From: Leptodactylus fallax
Taxonomy: Eukaryota; Chordata; Amphibia; Anura; Leptodactylidae
Direction: 5' to 3'
Assembly: GCA_947044405.1 (NCBI GenBank)
Contig: CAMRHE010000076.1
Span: forward strand, 6,306,001-6,370,000
Length of the DNA stretch: 64,000 bases
Shown: positions 46,310 to 58,200 of the stretch, piece by piece
Position numbering within the stretch: position 1 is the first letter of the stretch
Layout: every line of letters starts with the position of its first letter
Made by a program: the position numbers and the translations under genes
The notes under the pieces: generated by a model
The model's database searches: none
What the model saw: the letters and a program-made list of their open reading frames with translations, nothing else
What the model was told of the DNA's origin: nothing

Positions 46310-46700
46310 CAGAAATGAGCAAACCAGTTGGGATCAAATCAGATTAAACCTGAATTTTGCAAATGTTATGGGCTTGACCCGAACCCAAACCTTTTTGGGG
46401 TACTTCACCTGGCAATCACTATTATACTCTGGGGTCTCTTCTGGATGACATCTTCCTGGCTGTAATTGGGCCTTAGTGGTCATAGTCTCGGGTACATGAC
46501 ATCGGATAGGAGGCTGGAAGAGGCCAGAAGAGGCTGGCTGACACTACGAGAGGAAAGGCAAGGTGAGTATAACATGTTTATTACGGTGCTGGATCTCCCC
46601 TGCTTTACTATGGGGTCTGAAGAGACCCAAAAGTATAATAATAGCAATTCTGGTTCTAAAAAAAGGCTTAGCTCAAAATGAAATGGCCAGACAAACTACC
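46310..46700. repeat. GAGATGAGC family, copy 5
   Basis: Starts AGAAATGAGCAAACCAGTTG and shares TACTCTGGGGTCTCTTCTGG, the GATGACATC-like middle and GGGTCTGAAGAGACC with other copies. The start has lost the exact GAGATGAGC sequence. Confidence 0.6.
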
Positions 46701-47089
46701 CGAATATTTGTCAAAATAAGTAATGATGGGTTAACCTCATGAGATTTGGACCTTTGCTATTATTATACTCTTGGGTCTCTTCAGACCCCTAAGTGCCATT
46801 AATAGAGCAAAGGAGAAGCTCTGGCAAGATGGCAATATAGATGGCAGCACAGTTATGTCCATAGGCAGAAATAGAGTGGAGCCCACTCATTGAAGTCTAT
46901 GGGAGAGTTTTGTAGACATGCTCTGTGCATGGACAGGGAGTAGATAAAGTGTAACATCATCTATTGTCAGTAGTAGGTGCAATGATGAGTCAGTACTGCT
47001 ATCTATAGTGTTGTTATCTTCTATTGTAACGCTGATAGAGGTGTTATCTTTTATTGTAATTCTTGTCTGTTACGTAAATGAGGTAACTC

Positions 47090-47334
47090 CAGCAAACAAA
47101 ACCGCTACTGAATTGGCAAATGCCAGTCTATCATTAGACACGAAGTCCTGCCTGTCCGACTTTGTTTCCGACGAAAAAAAAAAGGATTGGCAGCGCAGAG
47201 GGTGTAAGCCTCAAATGAATGGGTTTTTAACCAATGCGCCGCTGACCGGTCTGTATCCGACGCCAATCCAGTTCACCGAGATTTTCACTGGATTGGCGAC
47301 GGACGGACACCAAGCGCAGGTGTGAACCCACCCT
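47090..47334. repeat. Dispersed repeat ending TGTGAACCCACCCTAA
   Basis: The right end AAGCGCAGGTGTGAACCCAC matches the first bases of the window. The left boundary is unclear. CGACGCCAATCC- and GATTGGCGACGG-like words pair as short inverted repeats inside. No coding capacity. Confidence 0.5.
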
Positions 47335-47796
47335 AACTGATGTTAATGTGTCCATTTAATGGATCGGTTAAAAAAACGGACACATTAGCATCAGTTAGTG
47401 TCCGGTTTTTTTGCTTTATTTTGTTTCTGCTTTTTGAACATGTGCAGAAAAAAAACGGACAGTAATAACGGACAGTATAATGGATGCCCATCTATTACTG
47501 TCATAGACATTAATGTTAAAAAATAACGGACACTTGACGCCCATCATAAAACCACTATTATTCGCGGACACAAAAGTCCTCAAACCTGGATTTTTGTGTC
47601 TGTGAAAAATAATGGACATGTGACGGATGTGGTGTAAACAGACACTAAGGACAACAGATAAAATCCCATTAAAAATCATTGGGATTTTTAACGGATTTAT
47701 GATGGTTTGATAGTGTCCTTTGTTAAAATCTTGTAACGGACACTAACAGCGGACACTACTGACGGTCACCAACGGTAGTGTGAAAGCCGCCTTAGT
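47335..47796. repeat. Repeat rich in AACGGACAC words in both orientations
   Basis: The motif AACGGACA/CGGACAC or its complement TGTCCGTT/GTGTCCG occurs about eight times, partly as inverted pairs (47369-47405). It ends GTAGTGTGAAAGCCGCCTTAG. The layout suggests a MITE-like foldback element adjacent to the previous repeat. Confidence 0.55.
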
Positions 47797-49424
47797 GGCC
47801 AGAGTGAAATTTTCAGGCTATAGTATTTTTTTTAAATATGAATGAGCATGGAAAATAACAAACTATATCTAAAAAAATATGTTTGACAAAAAAAAAATTG
47901 TTTTAAAAAAATAGGTCATTTTTGAGTGACACATTGTCCAGACTTGAATATACAAGTCCATTGTATCGAGCTATCCGAGTAGTTGCCTTGTCATTATTCC
48001 ATTGCTTAATGCTTAAACTGATAAGAATTATTCAGAATTATCATTAGCAGTCAAATTACAAAAAAGTCTTTTTTCTCCCCTTTGTTTAATTTAAATGTAA
48101 TGTCCGCTTATTCTCTCATGAGCTGAACATAGCCATAAATAATTCTGCAGCATGCCTAAACATCTCCCTTCACAGCAAGGTTCTAATTTGATCTCTGGAG
48201 GCCCTTCTTGGTAGCTGCATAAAATATTTTCATTTACTCTAGTAGAGCCTGTACAATCGTACATTTTTAATCTCATGTTGCCCAGTAATGCCTTTAGAAG
48301 AGGTCCTCTGCAAATCATTAAACTTGTTCAATAACACCGTTACAAAGCACCAGAGATTTGTCGTTAGCGAAACAAAGAAGTTTTTCCAACAAAAAATAAA
48401 ATTGGAAAAGATAACTTGAGTTTCTAGGGCAGTTTCACGGATTATTTAATATTTAAGCATTTCCAGAGGAAAACTTTTAGAATCGCCTGTCAGATGTGTT
48501 TTTGAGAATTATGTACTTTCAAGTCGGGTCCCTTTGCTGATCTAATTATGTTTATTATTTTTTTAAAGATTCGGGTTTGGGAAAAGCTAAGTATATAACC
48601 ATTGTGATTTTTTTTTTCTTCTTTATCTTGCGAATGTATAGAACGCTAGGAGAATTGTGAATATTAGACTCCAGATCTGAGGCTGGAACACTGGTTACGA
48701 TTACTGATTTATTCCAGTCACTTTGCCATAGTAGAGTTTCATGCACAAGACTGTATTATGGGTCCAAACAACCATTAAGATGTGCTGAGACATTATACAA
48801 CCCCTTAAAATCTCTGGGGAATTTATTGTACCTCTATGTGGTAATAGAGGCAGTAGTCACTCTGTGTTCATGCCCACATACGCCAAGTGTATCCATTGGA
48901 CTCCATTCACCCAAGGTATGCTAAAGTAATGTTGGCATATGTTTTGGAGTATGTACTTGCATCCCTTTCTTAAAGCGCCATACTACACTTCAGAGAAAAG
49001 AAATGTGTAGTACGGGTATACTGTACTTCTCTTTTGCATGTAATAATATGGGCAACATAGTTGGTACATAGCTACATAAGACTGTATGCCGAGCCTTTAT
49101 ATTTGATATTGTTTGAGATTTTACCAATGTGTGTACTGGACATGAAGCGCAGTAATAAAGTCATGCCATATCCCATAGGTTGTTGTATTATGGAGGTATT
49201 CTTCTCCAGAATCATAACCTCTCAGAGTGAATATAGTCATTATACACCTCCTTACTCGGACACCATATAGCAGCACACAGTATGAATATGGCTCCATAGT
49301 ACGGAGATGATACCATGTGCCTTCCTACAGAAACTATGCCTATGATACCTGTGATGGTGACATATGGTCAGCTGGGCCGATCCCACTGAAATTGGGGAGT
49401 TCAGTCAATCTAAGCCTAAGGTGT
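47797..49424. other. Unrecognised DNA; partly a possible conserved non-coding island
   Basis: From about 48060 to 48760 the sequence is repeat-poor and of complex A+T-rich composition. No exon or domain is seen. 48780-49424 likewise has no recognised feature. Confidence 0.3.
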
Positions 49425-49427
49425 ATT

Positions 49428-49804
49428 AATAAGGTCCCGTTGGCTCTCTGACATGTCTGTTTTAGTAATTACCTGATTTCCCATTAATTAATATTTCTGG
49501 AGCTTTGTTGCTCCACCTAGAAATTTATGAATAAATTGATAGCTGGGTGTTACCATTCCCCTCTTCAAAAAGGCAGATTATACAAGGTCTAGCACAGTGT
49601 TCAAGGCTGATTGGTTGTTGTCACACTGTATAGGGACAGCCCTTGACTGGTAACACCCAATTCTCAATTTATTCATAAATTTCTGAGGTTCAGAACGACA
49701 CAATGCACATTTCTAACCAGAGATGCTCCAGAATTGCTATTCCATGGGGAATACAATTATTTGCTAACACAGACATATCAGAAAAGGTGACAGGTCCCCT
49801 TTAC
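49428..49804. repeat. Hairpin (foldback) element, family H3
   Basis: The left arm GACATGTCTGTTTTAGTAA (49451-49469) pairs with the complement of TTGCTAACACAGACATATC near 49752-49770. The inner arms AGAAATTTATGAATAAATTG (49520-49539) and CAATTTATTCATAAATTTCT (49665-49684) are nearly perfect complements, and GGTGTTACC pairs with GGTAACACC. The outer ends are AAGGTCCCGTTGG and GACAGGTCCCCTTTA. Non-autonomous DNA element with very long inverted repeats. Confidence 0.82.
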
Positions 49805-49852
49805 GGCTGACTCTGACCATAATATGCGGCAAGTCTTGGATGATCCTCAAGT

Positions 49853-50285
49853 AGAGATGAGTGAATCTGTTCAGCACCAAATGAATTCATTCAGAGTTTC
49901 CCAAAAGTTTTGGATTTCAGAGAATCCAAAATTTTGGTGATTCATCCCAGAAATCACTGAAAATGCCAGCCACTATTTTACAAGTCAGAAGAAGACAGAG
50001 AAAAGGGATATTTTTTGTTAAAAACATAAAAAATCAGACAGTGCAATATGTTTTAAAACAGTCTGTTTTTTATCCTTGACTGCTATCCCTATCCCCATAG
50101 ACAGATATCTTGCTCTCACCTTGACATTACTATTGGTGTTAAAGAGTTTGAAAGGGGTTGGATACAGCCCTAGGAAATCTCAAAGTACCATACATATCTT
50201 TTTAGGGCAATCAGACCAAATTTATTTGGACCAAATCAAATTTGACAGCCAATTTGAATTGAACCCAAAATAAATTTCAGAAAGG
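49853..50285. repeat. GAGATGAGC family, copy 6 (divergent)
   Basis: Starts TAGAGATGAGTGAATCTGTT with the AAAAGTTTTGGATTTCAG motif of the family, but its interior lacks the paired CTGGGGTCTC blocks. The right end is not certain. Confidence 0.4.
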
Positions 50286-50349
50286 ACCTTTGACCCCCTC
50301 TACCAATTCCAACACTTTGCATTCGTCACTAGGTGCCTTTCCACAGATT

Positions 50350-50560
50350 CCAATAAAGTTGGAATTTTTTTTCTCTAGCCGTTCCTGAGCAATCTGTTCT
50401 GTTATTTTCAGCATCCAATATTAGGGTCTCTATCAGGTGTGCCATACCCAGACTGTCTTCTGCAGCCAAGGACCGCCCACCTGACAGATGGACAAATTAG
50501 CATATTGGGTGCTGAAAATAACAACTCAGGAATGGTGGGGGACTAGGGAAAAGAAGTAAA
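50350..50560. repeat. Hairpin (foldback) element, family H4
   Basis: GTTATTTTCAGCATCCAATA (50400-50419) pairs with TATTGGGTGCTGAAAATAAC (50503-50522), and outward TTCCTGAG-type and TTTCTCTAG-type words pair with CTCAGGAA and CTAGGGAAAA. Arms of roughly 60 bp around a loop of about 80 bp. Confidence 0.75.
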
Positions 50561-52340
50561 GAGATGAAGTGATAGCTACTGTGATAAAAATAACTGCTCA
50601 GCAACACTAAAGATACAGATTCCGTAGCTCCCATTCTCCTCTATGAAAGTTATGGAAGCAACGTAGAGCAGCGCCACTAGGCTATTCCTGAATGTCCCAG
50701 AGAGGTTGGGATGGGGAGCAGCTATTGCCATCTCGACAGCAATTTGCCAAAATGGGAATAACCCTTTAATAGGATCTATCAAGATCCACTGGGACCTGTT
50801 ACTGTGAATGAATCTAATTGTAACGAATCTGGAACTTTTATGGCTCCTGTAATAGTGTCAACAGGATCTTATATACACATAATATATGCTCCGAGAACTC
50901 ATCTCCAATCCCCATATACAGTAACAATTCTTTGACAGTACAACATTGTAGAATCTGTCGGTGCCTTGATCATAACTCACATTTATCACCGCAGCCTCCT
51001 ATAAAACCTCTATTGAGCTTTCATATCATGACATCATCTATAATTGTGTCAATGTCATTAAGAATTGATGACAATGTAAATTGCACATAGGGGTATTAGC
51101 CGAGCTCCTGCTGCTTCTTCACTCAGATGCGGCGAGCCTGTAATGGAGATACGAGAAAGGCTGATAAAAAGAGGCGCAATTTGATACACAGACATACAGA
51201 GAGAGATAAATAATTGTAACAAGAAATACAAACTCATAAAATAACAAATATGTGTACAGAGCCTGGACGGAGCCAAAATTACAGCTGTATGACTATTGAC
51301 GGATTGATGCCGTGTGCCTTCATCTTTGTGAAGTCGATAACTCATTCGAATAACACTATCAAAGACAATCATGATTTCAATGAGCATCACATAAAGTGTG
51401 AAATAGACTCAGACATTAAGCAGCTATTCAAGTTTAACTCATTATTTAACTACAGGCAGAGGCAATGATGTATTCATAGTGGGAACATACTACATATTCA
51501 TTCATGCTCCCCACCGAGTCACTGTGATCTGTTATACGACAGCCAGAATCCCTGGTGGAGAACCATAGGTCCTGCATTAATCTAAAGGGACAGGATTACA
51601 TTACAAACAGAAATGGGTGAGGAATGGAAAAAAGAGTGGGTTTGAAGTTGTGTACATGCAGGTCTTACCCTACCAGGATCTGGAATAAAGTCATCGTAAC
51701 ATCCTTGAAGGGAGACTTGAATGCGTTGTACGACTTAACACAGAGGGGAGTATCGACAATTGGAAAGTCAACGTTGGGTCTTTCTCAGCTGGTAAGAAGA
51801 TAAAGCATTGAGAGAAGACAATAGGGCAGCAGAAGGATGAATTGCATTAGATGGAAAACCACAAAAATAGGGGCAAGTTCTTTATTCATAATGTTATATT
51901 TTATTCAATGCTATAGTGGTCCCATGAGCTTGAAGAGGAGCACGTCCAAGATATTGTGTTTTGACTATGCTCTATTAGTTATATAGCTGTGAAATGAAGA
52001 TGAGTTTTCGAAGTATGGTGGTACAGTACATTGATCTACAGAACGTGTATGGCCAGTTATGTAGCTCCTATCAATTTTACCCTATAAAAGATGTGGCCTT
52101 TCAGCAAACTTTGTTAAGGACTCAATTTCTCACGATACATTATCGCAACATGTTACCAAGACTCTAGACAGGCTGTAATTCATGTCACAACAGCAGGGGC
52201 CACATAGAAATGCTTGCAGAATAAGCTGCTTTCAACCGAGTAATTCAAGATCATGTTTGTTTTCGAAGCTGGACATCTCATGTCACTCATTTTGTTATGT
52301 GTTGAGCCAAAAGGAAAGTTAAGAAAGGACACATCTGTAC
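50561..52340. other. Unrecognised non-coding DNA
   Basis: About 1.8 kb without a gene, domain or defined repeat. Short frames such as 51058-51390 have no recognisable product. Confidence 0.4.
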
Positions 52341-52342
52341 TC

Positions 52343-52830
52343 GAGATGGGCAAACCTCGGAGATACTTTTTTGAATATTTGTAAGGCTCGCCTGCTAGTT
52401 TTTTTTTCAAACTGGAAGTGCTATTATAATCTGGAGACTCTTCAAACCCCAGAGTGGGTTCTGGGGATGGGGGGGTTCAGAAAGATAATAAAAACTGAAA
52501 CTAACCTTCCTTCATCTCTCGTAATTTTGGCATGCATTACCTGAGTGCTGAGGTCCAATACAGGCATCAGTGGTCCCTCAGGGGGCTTGAAGGTTTGGAA
52601 GATAACCAAAGAAGATTGAGTACCAAACACCGCAATGGAGACCAGAAGAGGGGAAGGAAGCTGAGTATTAGTGCTTATTATTTTTTGGAACCTTCTCTGG
52701 TCCTATTCTTACTATGATGAAGAGACATCAGAATATAATAATGATTTATGGGTGATGATGAACCCCAAAAATCTCAGGTTTGGCTGATTTCAACATTTGT
52801 GGAAAATTCACAAACCTAGCTCATTATCAA
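52343..52830. repeat. GAGATGAGC family, copy 7
   Basis: Starts CGAGATGGGCAAACCTCGGA, with GAGACTCTTCAAACCCCAGA and the complementary AAGAGACATCAGAATATAAT later, and ends near ACCTAGCTCATTATC (52817-52831). Confidence 0.6.
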
Positions 52831-53545
52831 TCCATTTACTAATTTCTAAACTGTACTAATATATACTGCAGAGGTCACTCAAGATATACAGATTATTAAT
52901 ATTGTGAAGAGAGAAACCAAATATGACAATAAAGCAAACATCAAGCAGTGGAACAGGAAAAACAGTAAGAAAACCACTTAATAGGAGAAAAACATACCAT
53001 TGTCACGACCTGATAAAGCAATGCAGAGATAATCATCTTTTTATGGATATGTAGTGGGGTGAAGGTCAACCTCTCCAGTTAGCAATCTTAGGTGGGTGAC
53101 CGTAGGTGCCTATGTACAGTGTCCCTACCCACATTAAGATAGCAAACCCTGCTTATTGATATATATTGGGTATTGATAATGACATATGTTGATTACTGTT
53201 TACTTTGCAGGTGCCAAGTATTGTTTTTTGGCGCGTCAAGATATGACCCACACTGGCTTCAGCATTAATACTAGGGATACACCAGGGCAAGGGCTTGCTA
53301 TATATAGTAGAGCCTTTGAGCATTTTTGAGAGTTGAGTGAGGTGGAACCCATCCACATAGCTACCTTGTCGTGGAGTCTATGAGTGCAGATGGGAGCCCC
53401 TACTGTCGAAACAAGAGTGACACCCTTTGCTATTGGGAGCTGTGGGTGACTAAAGTGCTTGTGAAGTCTGGTTGTTATGACACAACTACACACTACACCA
53501 CCACTTCTGTGCCGCTGTACAGTCATCAGCATTGCAGATAGGATG
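52831..53545. other. Unrecognised non-coding DNA
   Basis: No gene or repeat match is recognised. Confidence 0.35.
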
Positions 53546-53546
53546 G

Positions 53547-53606
<60 letters not shown>
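53547..53606. repeat. (TA)n microsatellite
   Basis: About 28 TA dinucleotides with one interruption (TATAATATAT) near 53560. Confidence 0.95.
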
Positions 53607-53607
<1 letters not shown>

Positions 53608-55052
53608 CTGATGTGCCGGATTTGCCTAAAGTCAGCTGAAAATATCATTTACAGCTAAAAGGACAGAAATTTCAGAGGAGCGATGGCACACTTGCTGACG
53701 TCTGTAGGCAAATCTGCAAATTGGACTCACCCCAGGTGCACTTGCAGACTGATCCGTAAATCCATAAAAAAGATAATTATGTCTGTATCACTTAATCAGT
53801 TTGTGGTCACATAAGTATATTTTTTCCCCTATTAAAGGTCCCTACTCTGCACTATTACTGTTACGGAAGGCATATTGTACCTGGTAGACTGCCTTTAATA
53901 GCTTATCCTGCCTATCAACCTTTGTTCAACTTTTGAAGAACTCTACAAAGTTTTTCCGTATTTGATTTGCGTTCCGACATAAAGAACACTTCCACCTTTT
54001 AAATCTATTTTCCGTTCTACTGCTTCTCCAAGAATATATTCCTAGCGAAATTGTTCTAAAATCTAATTGACGCAGCCATTAACTGGACAGATTATTTTTA
54101 TATTTACGATAGTTTTGAAAATTTGCCTGTAATATCATCGGAATATGTGACAGAACTTGCTCTGATAGCAATGTACCTACTCTATAGAGTTGCTCACTAC
54201 ACGAATTGCTAGAAACTAAGTTACATTTAATGGTGTAACTGGGTCAAAAGGTGCCCGCTGCTCAGTAAGTTCCTTGTCCGAAACAATTAAACTCAGAAAC
54301 TGCCTATTTCTAAAAAGTCCAGCATATCCTAATATTATCTGCAGAAACCCAGCAGGATGTGTTGAATATATTAAAGTCTTATTCTCTCCTTTTCAGCTGT
54401 TCTTTTTATCCTACTTTTTAATCAGTTGATTTTCTTTTTATACATCGCTGTTAATAAAATATAGGCATGGCTTTTTAATCGCGGTGATACTACTGTAGCC
54501 GGCTGGTTAAACGCACCCTGCGGAGTGGTAGGTGTTAATTAAGTAATCTGCCCTCTGTCTATTTCTCGTACACTTAAGAGATACTCGGTAAATCTGAATA
54601 AAAATCGCCTTATGCCAAAGAGAAATTATGAATTATTACAAGTAACTGTAATAGATTCAGGAAGTTAAAGGAAAGTTAGGCTAGAAGCGGCCTTGGCTAC
54701 GTGTACATAAGGTGCATGCTCTCATCTGGGGACTATGTGTTGTCTTCCTCTATCATTGAGCGATACTTTAGGATGCTCATTGATAGGCAAAGTGTTCTCC
54801 AAGGAAACATGTGCCGTGTTATTCCGGTGTCATTACCAGGATTGTATTGCGAAGTCCAAAAACGATTCAGTTGATGATTTGTCTTATATTGCCGGAATTA
54901 AATGGATGTCCATATGGTCCTTCTCCATTCTGCTTTTATCTGGCAATGGATAATGTTAACCCTGCTATTAAAAAGGTTGTCTCATTTCAACAATGTCCTT
55001 TTAGAATGAAGTATATAGTTTTGGTGATAAGATGATCACCCTAGTTCTAGCT
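53607..55052. other. Repeat-poor island; possible conserved non-coding DNA
   Basis: From about 53930 to 54670 no repeat match occurs, and GTGTTAATTAAGTAATCTG at 54533-54551 is a notable TAATTA-type motif. The frames at 54735-55035 show no domain. Confidence 0.3.
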
Positions 55053-55056
55053 CGTT

Positions 55057-55350
55057 TAAAGCTGGCCATACACTTACAATAGCAGTGAGGCTGAAAATTA
55101 TTCCTCCCAACTTCCCTATACTCTGGCTATATATGTTCTCAATAGGTAGAGGAGAATAAGACCATATTAGACACATCTGAAGCCCGTTTCACTCCTATGA
55201 GAACAAAGAATCAAACATTCTCCAACATGCTCTATTTGTTTTTGTTTTTTTCGACATGTGCCAAATAAACTTTGGCCAAGCATCTAGTACATATGAGATG
55301 GTTGGCTAATCCAACTGAAATCAATGGATTCAGCTGAAACTCCACATCAT
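55057..55350. repeat. GCCATACAC element, second copy
   Basis: Begins TTAAAGCTGGCCATACACTT like the element at 39513. The right end was not found; GGTTGGCTAATCCAACTGA near 55299 suggests the far arm. Confidence 0.45.
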
Positions 55351-55730
55351 AGGTAAAGACATTAAAATCCCTTCTTATATTCCTTATTTGCTTGTATGGA
55401 AAGTGACTCTTATATTAGCTAAAGTTGAAAGCAGCACTACTCCTGGCTATGGGACACTACAAGGCAAAATTTGATTATGACATGGGTAAAAGGCAATTGC
55501 TTCCATCTTGTCCTTGTCCCACTCTAAGCAATGTTCCAAGAAGCTTTTCAAACTCAACATGAATCCCTATCCTTTTCTTCTTTGACATCATCAGCACTCT
55601 CCAATATGCATAAAACAGCTGGTATGTTCATCTAGTTCTGCCAACTTTAGTCTTATGTGTATGGGCACAATAATTATTTAAAGTTTTTATCAGGGACACA
55701 ATCTTTATACATGTATACTATACACTATGG
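55351..55730. other. Unrecognised non-coding DNA
   Basis: No gene or repeat match was found. Confidence 0.35.
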
Positions 55731-56134
55731 CTAGGGATCAGGAAACCAGTTTGTAATGAGCCTGGTTTGGAATAATTTCTCCAAAATTTTGGGTTCAAAC
55801 AAATTTGAAAACTTTTGGGTTCACCACCTATGAATCACTATTATACTCTGGGGTCTCTGCAGACCCCATACTATAATAAGCAGAGTCCTGGTGAGAAGTG
55901 GAAACATAATAAATACTGATACTCACTTTCCACCCACCTATCTTGGGCTCCCTCATGGTCCTCTGCCATCATCTTCCACCCTCTTTGGGCCTCCAAGGTG
56001 ATGTCATAATTTCTGGGGGAATGCTGAGGCTTGTGATAGGGTCACTCGTGACATCAACTAGGTTGCCAGAAGATGACTGAAGAGGACCTTGAGGGAGCGC
56101 TGGATGCCACAAGGGACTTGCCCACCTCTAATCA
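55731..56134. repeat. GAGATGAGC family, copy 8
   Basis: Starts TAGGGATCAGGAAACCAG and contains ACTATTATACTCTGGGGTCT followed by the partial complement GACCCCATACTATAATAAG (55864-55882). It ends TTGCCCACCTCTAATC (56119-56134), a clear match to the family end GCTCATCTCTAA. Confidence 0.7.
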
Positions 56135-57237
56135 TGACCCCTATAGGTTTATTGCCTACTTTTTATCTATGGTTGTTGGAAGCGCTTTACTAAATATAAC
56201 TTTATAAAGCATTCACATTTTAGGCATCTGTAATGTGGATGTATTTAAGTATCCATACTACGGCCACCTGAAACCACCCGTAGTTTTGCTGAACTGAATA
56301 TAGATCACCAAAGTTTCATCCATCTGTAATATGAACATATTTTAGTATCCATACTATGGTAGTTCTACTGAACTCATCACCAAGTTTACATCAATGGAGA
56401 CAGTGTGAACTTGTAGCCACAGTACGGATGATAAAATGTGGCCATATTACAGCCATATGAAGCCAGCCTGACATTGTTCCTTAAAGCCCATAAGCATTTT
56501 CAACAAATGCATTTGATGACTTGGGAACAAATCCAACACCTTGATTTAACTTTGTATCATAAGCAGGATTATAATATAAAAGAAACAAACCGCACGCTTG
56601 CAATAGTTGTTTGGATAGCACCGCATCACCGTGCCAATTTAGAGCACTGTACTGGGAGTTAGTGATTACATTAAAAATGTAAGAGTGTTTTCTTTAAATG
56701 TGCTTAACTTAAATTATGGTAAATTTTGGACAATTATTTTGATGAAATAATCATGCACACAGCTTATTCTGCTTCCATTAAAGGCGAAAAAGAACACATT
56801 AAAAAACTATTAAAGACACAACGTTAAAACAACACGCATAAAGCAGAAGAACAACAATATGATTTGAGATTAACAGAACACTAATAATGGGAATGTGATG
56901 TACTTACACATAACATTACTTTCTACACCATTATGTTTCTTAGAGAAATATTTGTTGAGGTTGAGATATAAAACTGAGCACAGAACAGACTGCTTAGAAT
57001 GATTGATGGCAAAAATCATTCACTATCAACTTGTACACTTTGATTCACTTTTTGCACGATATATACAGTCAACAAATATTGATGTTATGTGAGTTATTTG
57101 GTGAAATACAGTCCTGTAAGTGTCCCCATTCTGTCAAGTGTTCATTGAACAGGTTTGTCAGACCTGGCTTATGAACTAACCATGGCAAAGAGCAGCTACA
57201 AAGAGTATCAGTTTTTGTGCATGTCCATGCAGTACAT
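56135..57237. other. Unrecognised non-coding DNA
   Basis: 56210-56460 repeats words such as CATCTGTAATGTGGATGTAT and CATCTGTAATATGAACATAT, a diverged local duplication. Otherwise nothing is recognised. Confidence 0.35.
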
Positions 57238-57345
57238 TGTAGTGGTGTAGCTATAGGGGATACAGAGGTTATAGCAATTGTAGCTATGACTGGGCCCCTA
57301 AGCCAGGGGGCTCATAGGGCTCCCCTCACCACACAATATATGCTA
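57238..57345 (+). repeat. GTAGCTATAGGGG repeat, partial copy
   Basis: GGTGTAGCTATAGGGGATAC followed by ACTGGGCCCCTAAGCCAGGG. Plus-strand relative of the repeat split by the Tx1 insertion. Confidence 0.6.
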
Positions 57346-57369
57346 AAGCAGTTCTAGCAGCATTCTGTA

Positions 57370-58195
57370 GCTACAGAGATAGGTCAACCCTCATGCACAT
57401 CCAAACCCTCAACACCTCCTGCCACATCCAACTCAAGAACATCCACCGAATCCGCTCCTTCCTCACCCCTGAAACTACAAAGATGCTAGTCCACGCCATT
57501 ATAATCTCCCACCTAGACTACTGTAACACCCTTCTCCATGGCCTCCCAGCTAACACTCGCCCCCCTCCAGTCCACCTTAAACTGTGCTGCTCGCCTAATA
57601 CACCTCTCCCCCCGTTCTTCATCAGCCGCCCCCCTCTGCCAATCCCTTCACTGGCTACCTGTTGCTCAGCGAATAGAGTTCAAATTACTAACACTGACAT
57701 ACAAAGCCATCCACAACCTGTCCCCTCCATACATCTCCAACCTAATCTCCCGCTACCTGCCCGCACATAACCTCCGATCCTCCAAAGACCTCCTACTCCG
57801 CTCTGCTCTTATCCGCTCTTCACACAATTATCTCCAAGACTTCTCCCGTGCATCTCCCATACTCTGGAAATCATTACCAAGACACATAAGACTGACCCCC
57901 CACAGTCACAAGCTTCAAGAAGCCCCTGAAGACTCACCTATTCAGGAAGGCCTACAACCTCCAATAACACTACTGTCACCACACCACCATCTGTACAGTC
58001 TCTACCCTCACCTTCTGTCTCTATCCCGATTCCCCCATAGATTGTAAGCCCTTGCGGGCAGGGTCCTCTATCCCACTGTGCCAGTTGGTCTCTGTTAGCA
58101 TTATCTGTTTTGTATATCTTGTGTGCAGTATGTAAATCCGCAAATGTAAAGCACCATGGAATTAATGAATAAATAAATAATAATAATAAATAATA
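57370..58195 (+). mobile_element. L2-clade LINE 3' end, subfamily A, longest copy
   Basis: A 5'-truncated L2 with about 550 bp of coding sequence and a complete 3' untranslated region. AGATTGTAAGCCCTTGCGGG lies at 58040-58059, AAAGCACCATGGAATTAATG near 58148-58167, and the tail is an AAT/AAAT run. Confidence 0.93.
57393..58047 (+). pseudogene. L2 reverse transcriptase C-terminal fragment
   Basis: The first frame (from 57393) gives SCHIQLKNIHRIRSFLTPE and the LDYCNTLLHGLPAN block. A frameshift near 57560 moves the sense into the frame of 57538-58047: LNCAARLIHLSPR, QSLHWLPVAQRIEFKLLTLT, then YKAIHNLSPPYISNLI, and PILWKSLPRHIRLTP. This is the typical C-terminal order of L2 ORF2. After HIRLTP another slip loses the expected SFKK-LK-HLFRKAYNL ending, which is readable in another frame. 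The catalytic palm is absent. Confidence 0.92.
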
Positions 58196-58200
58196 ATAAC

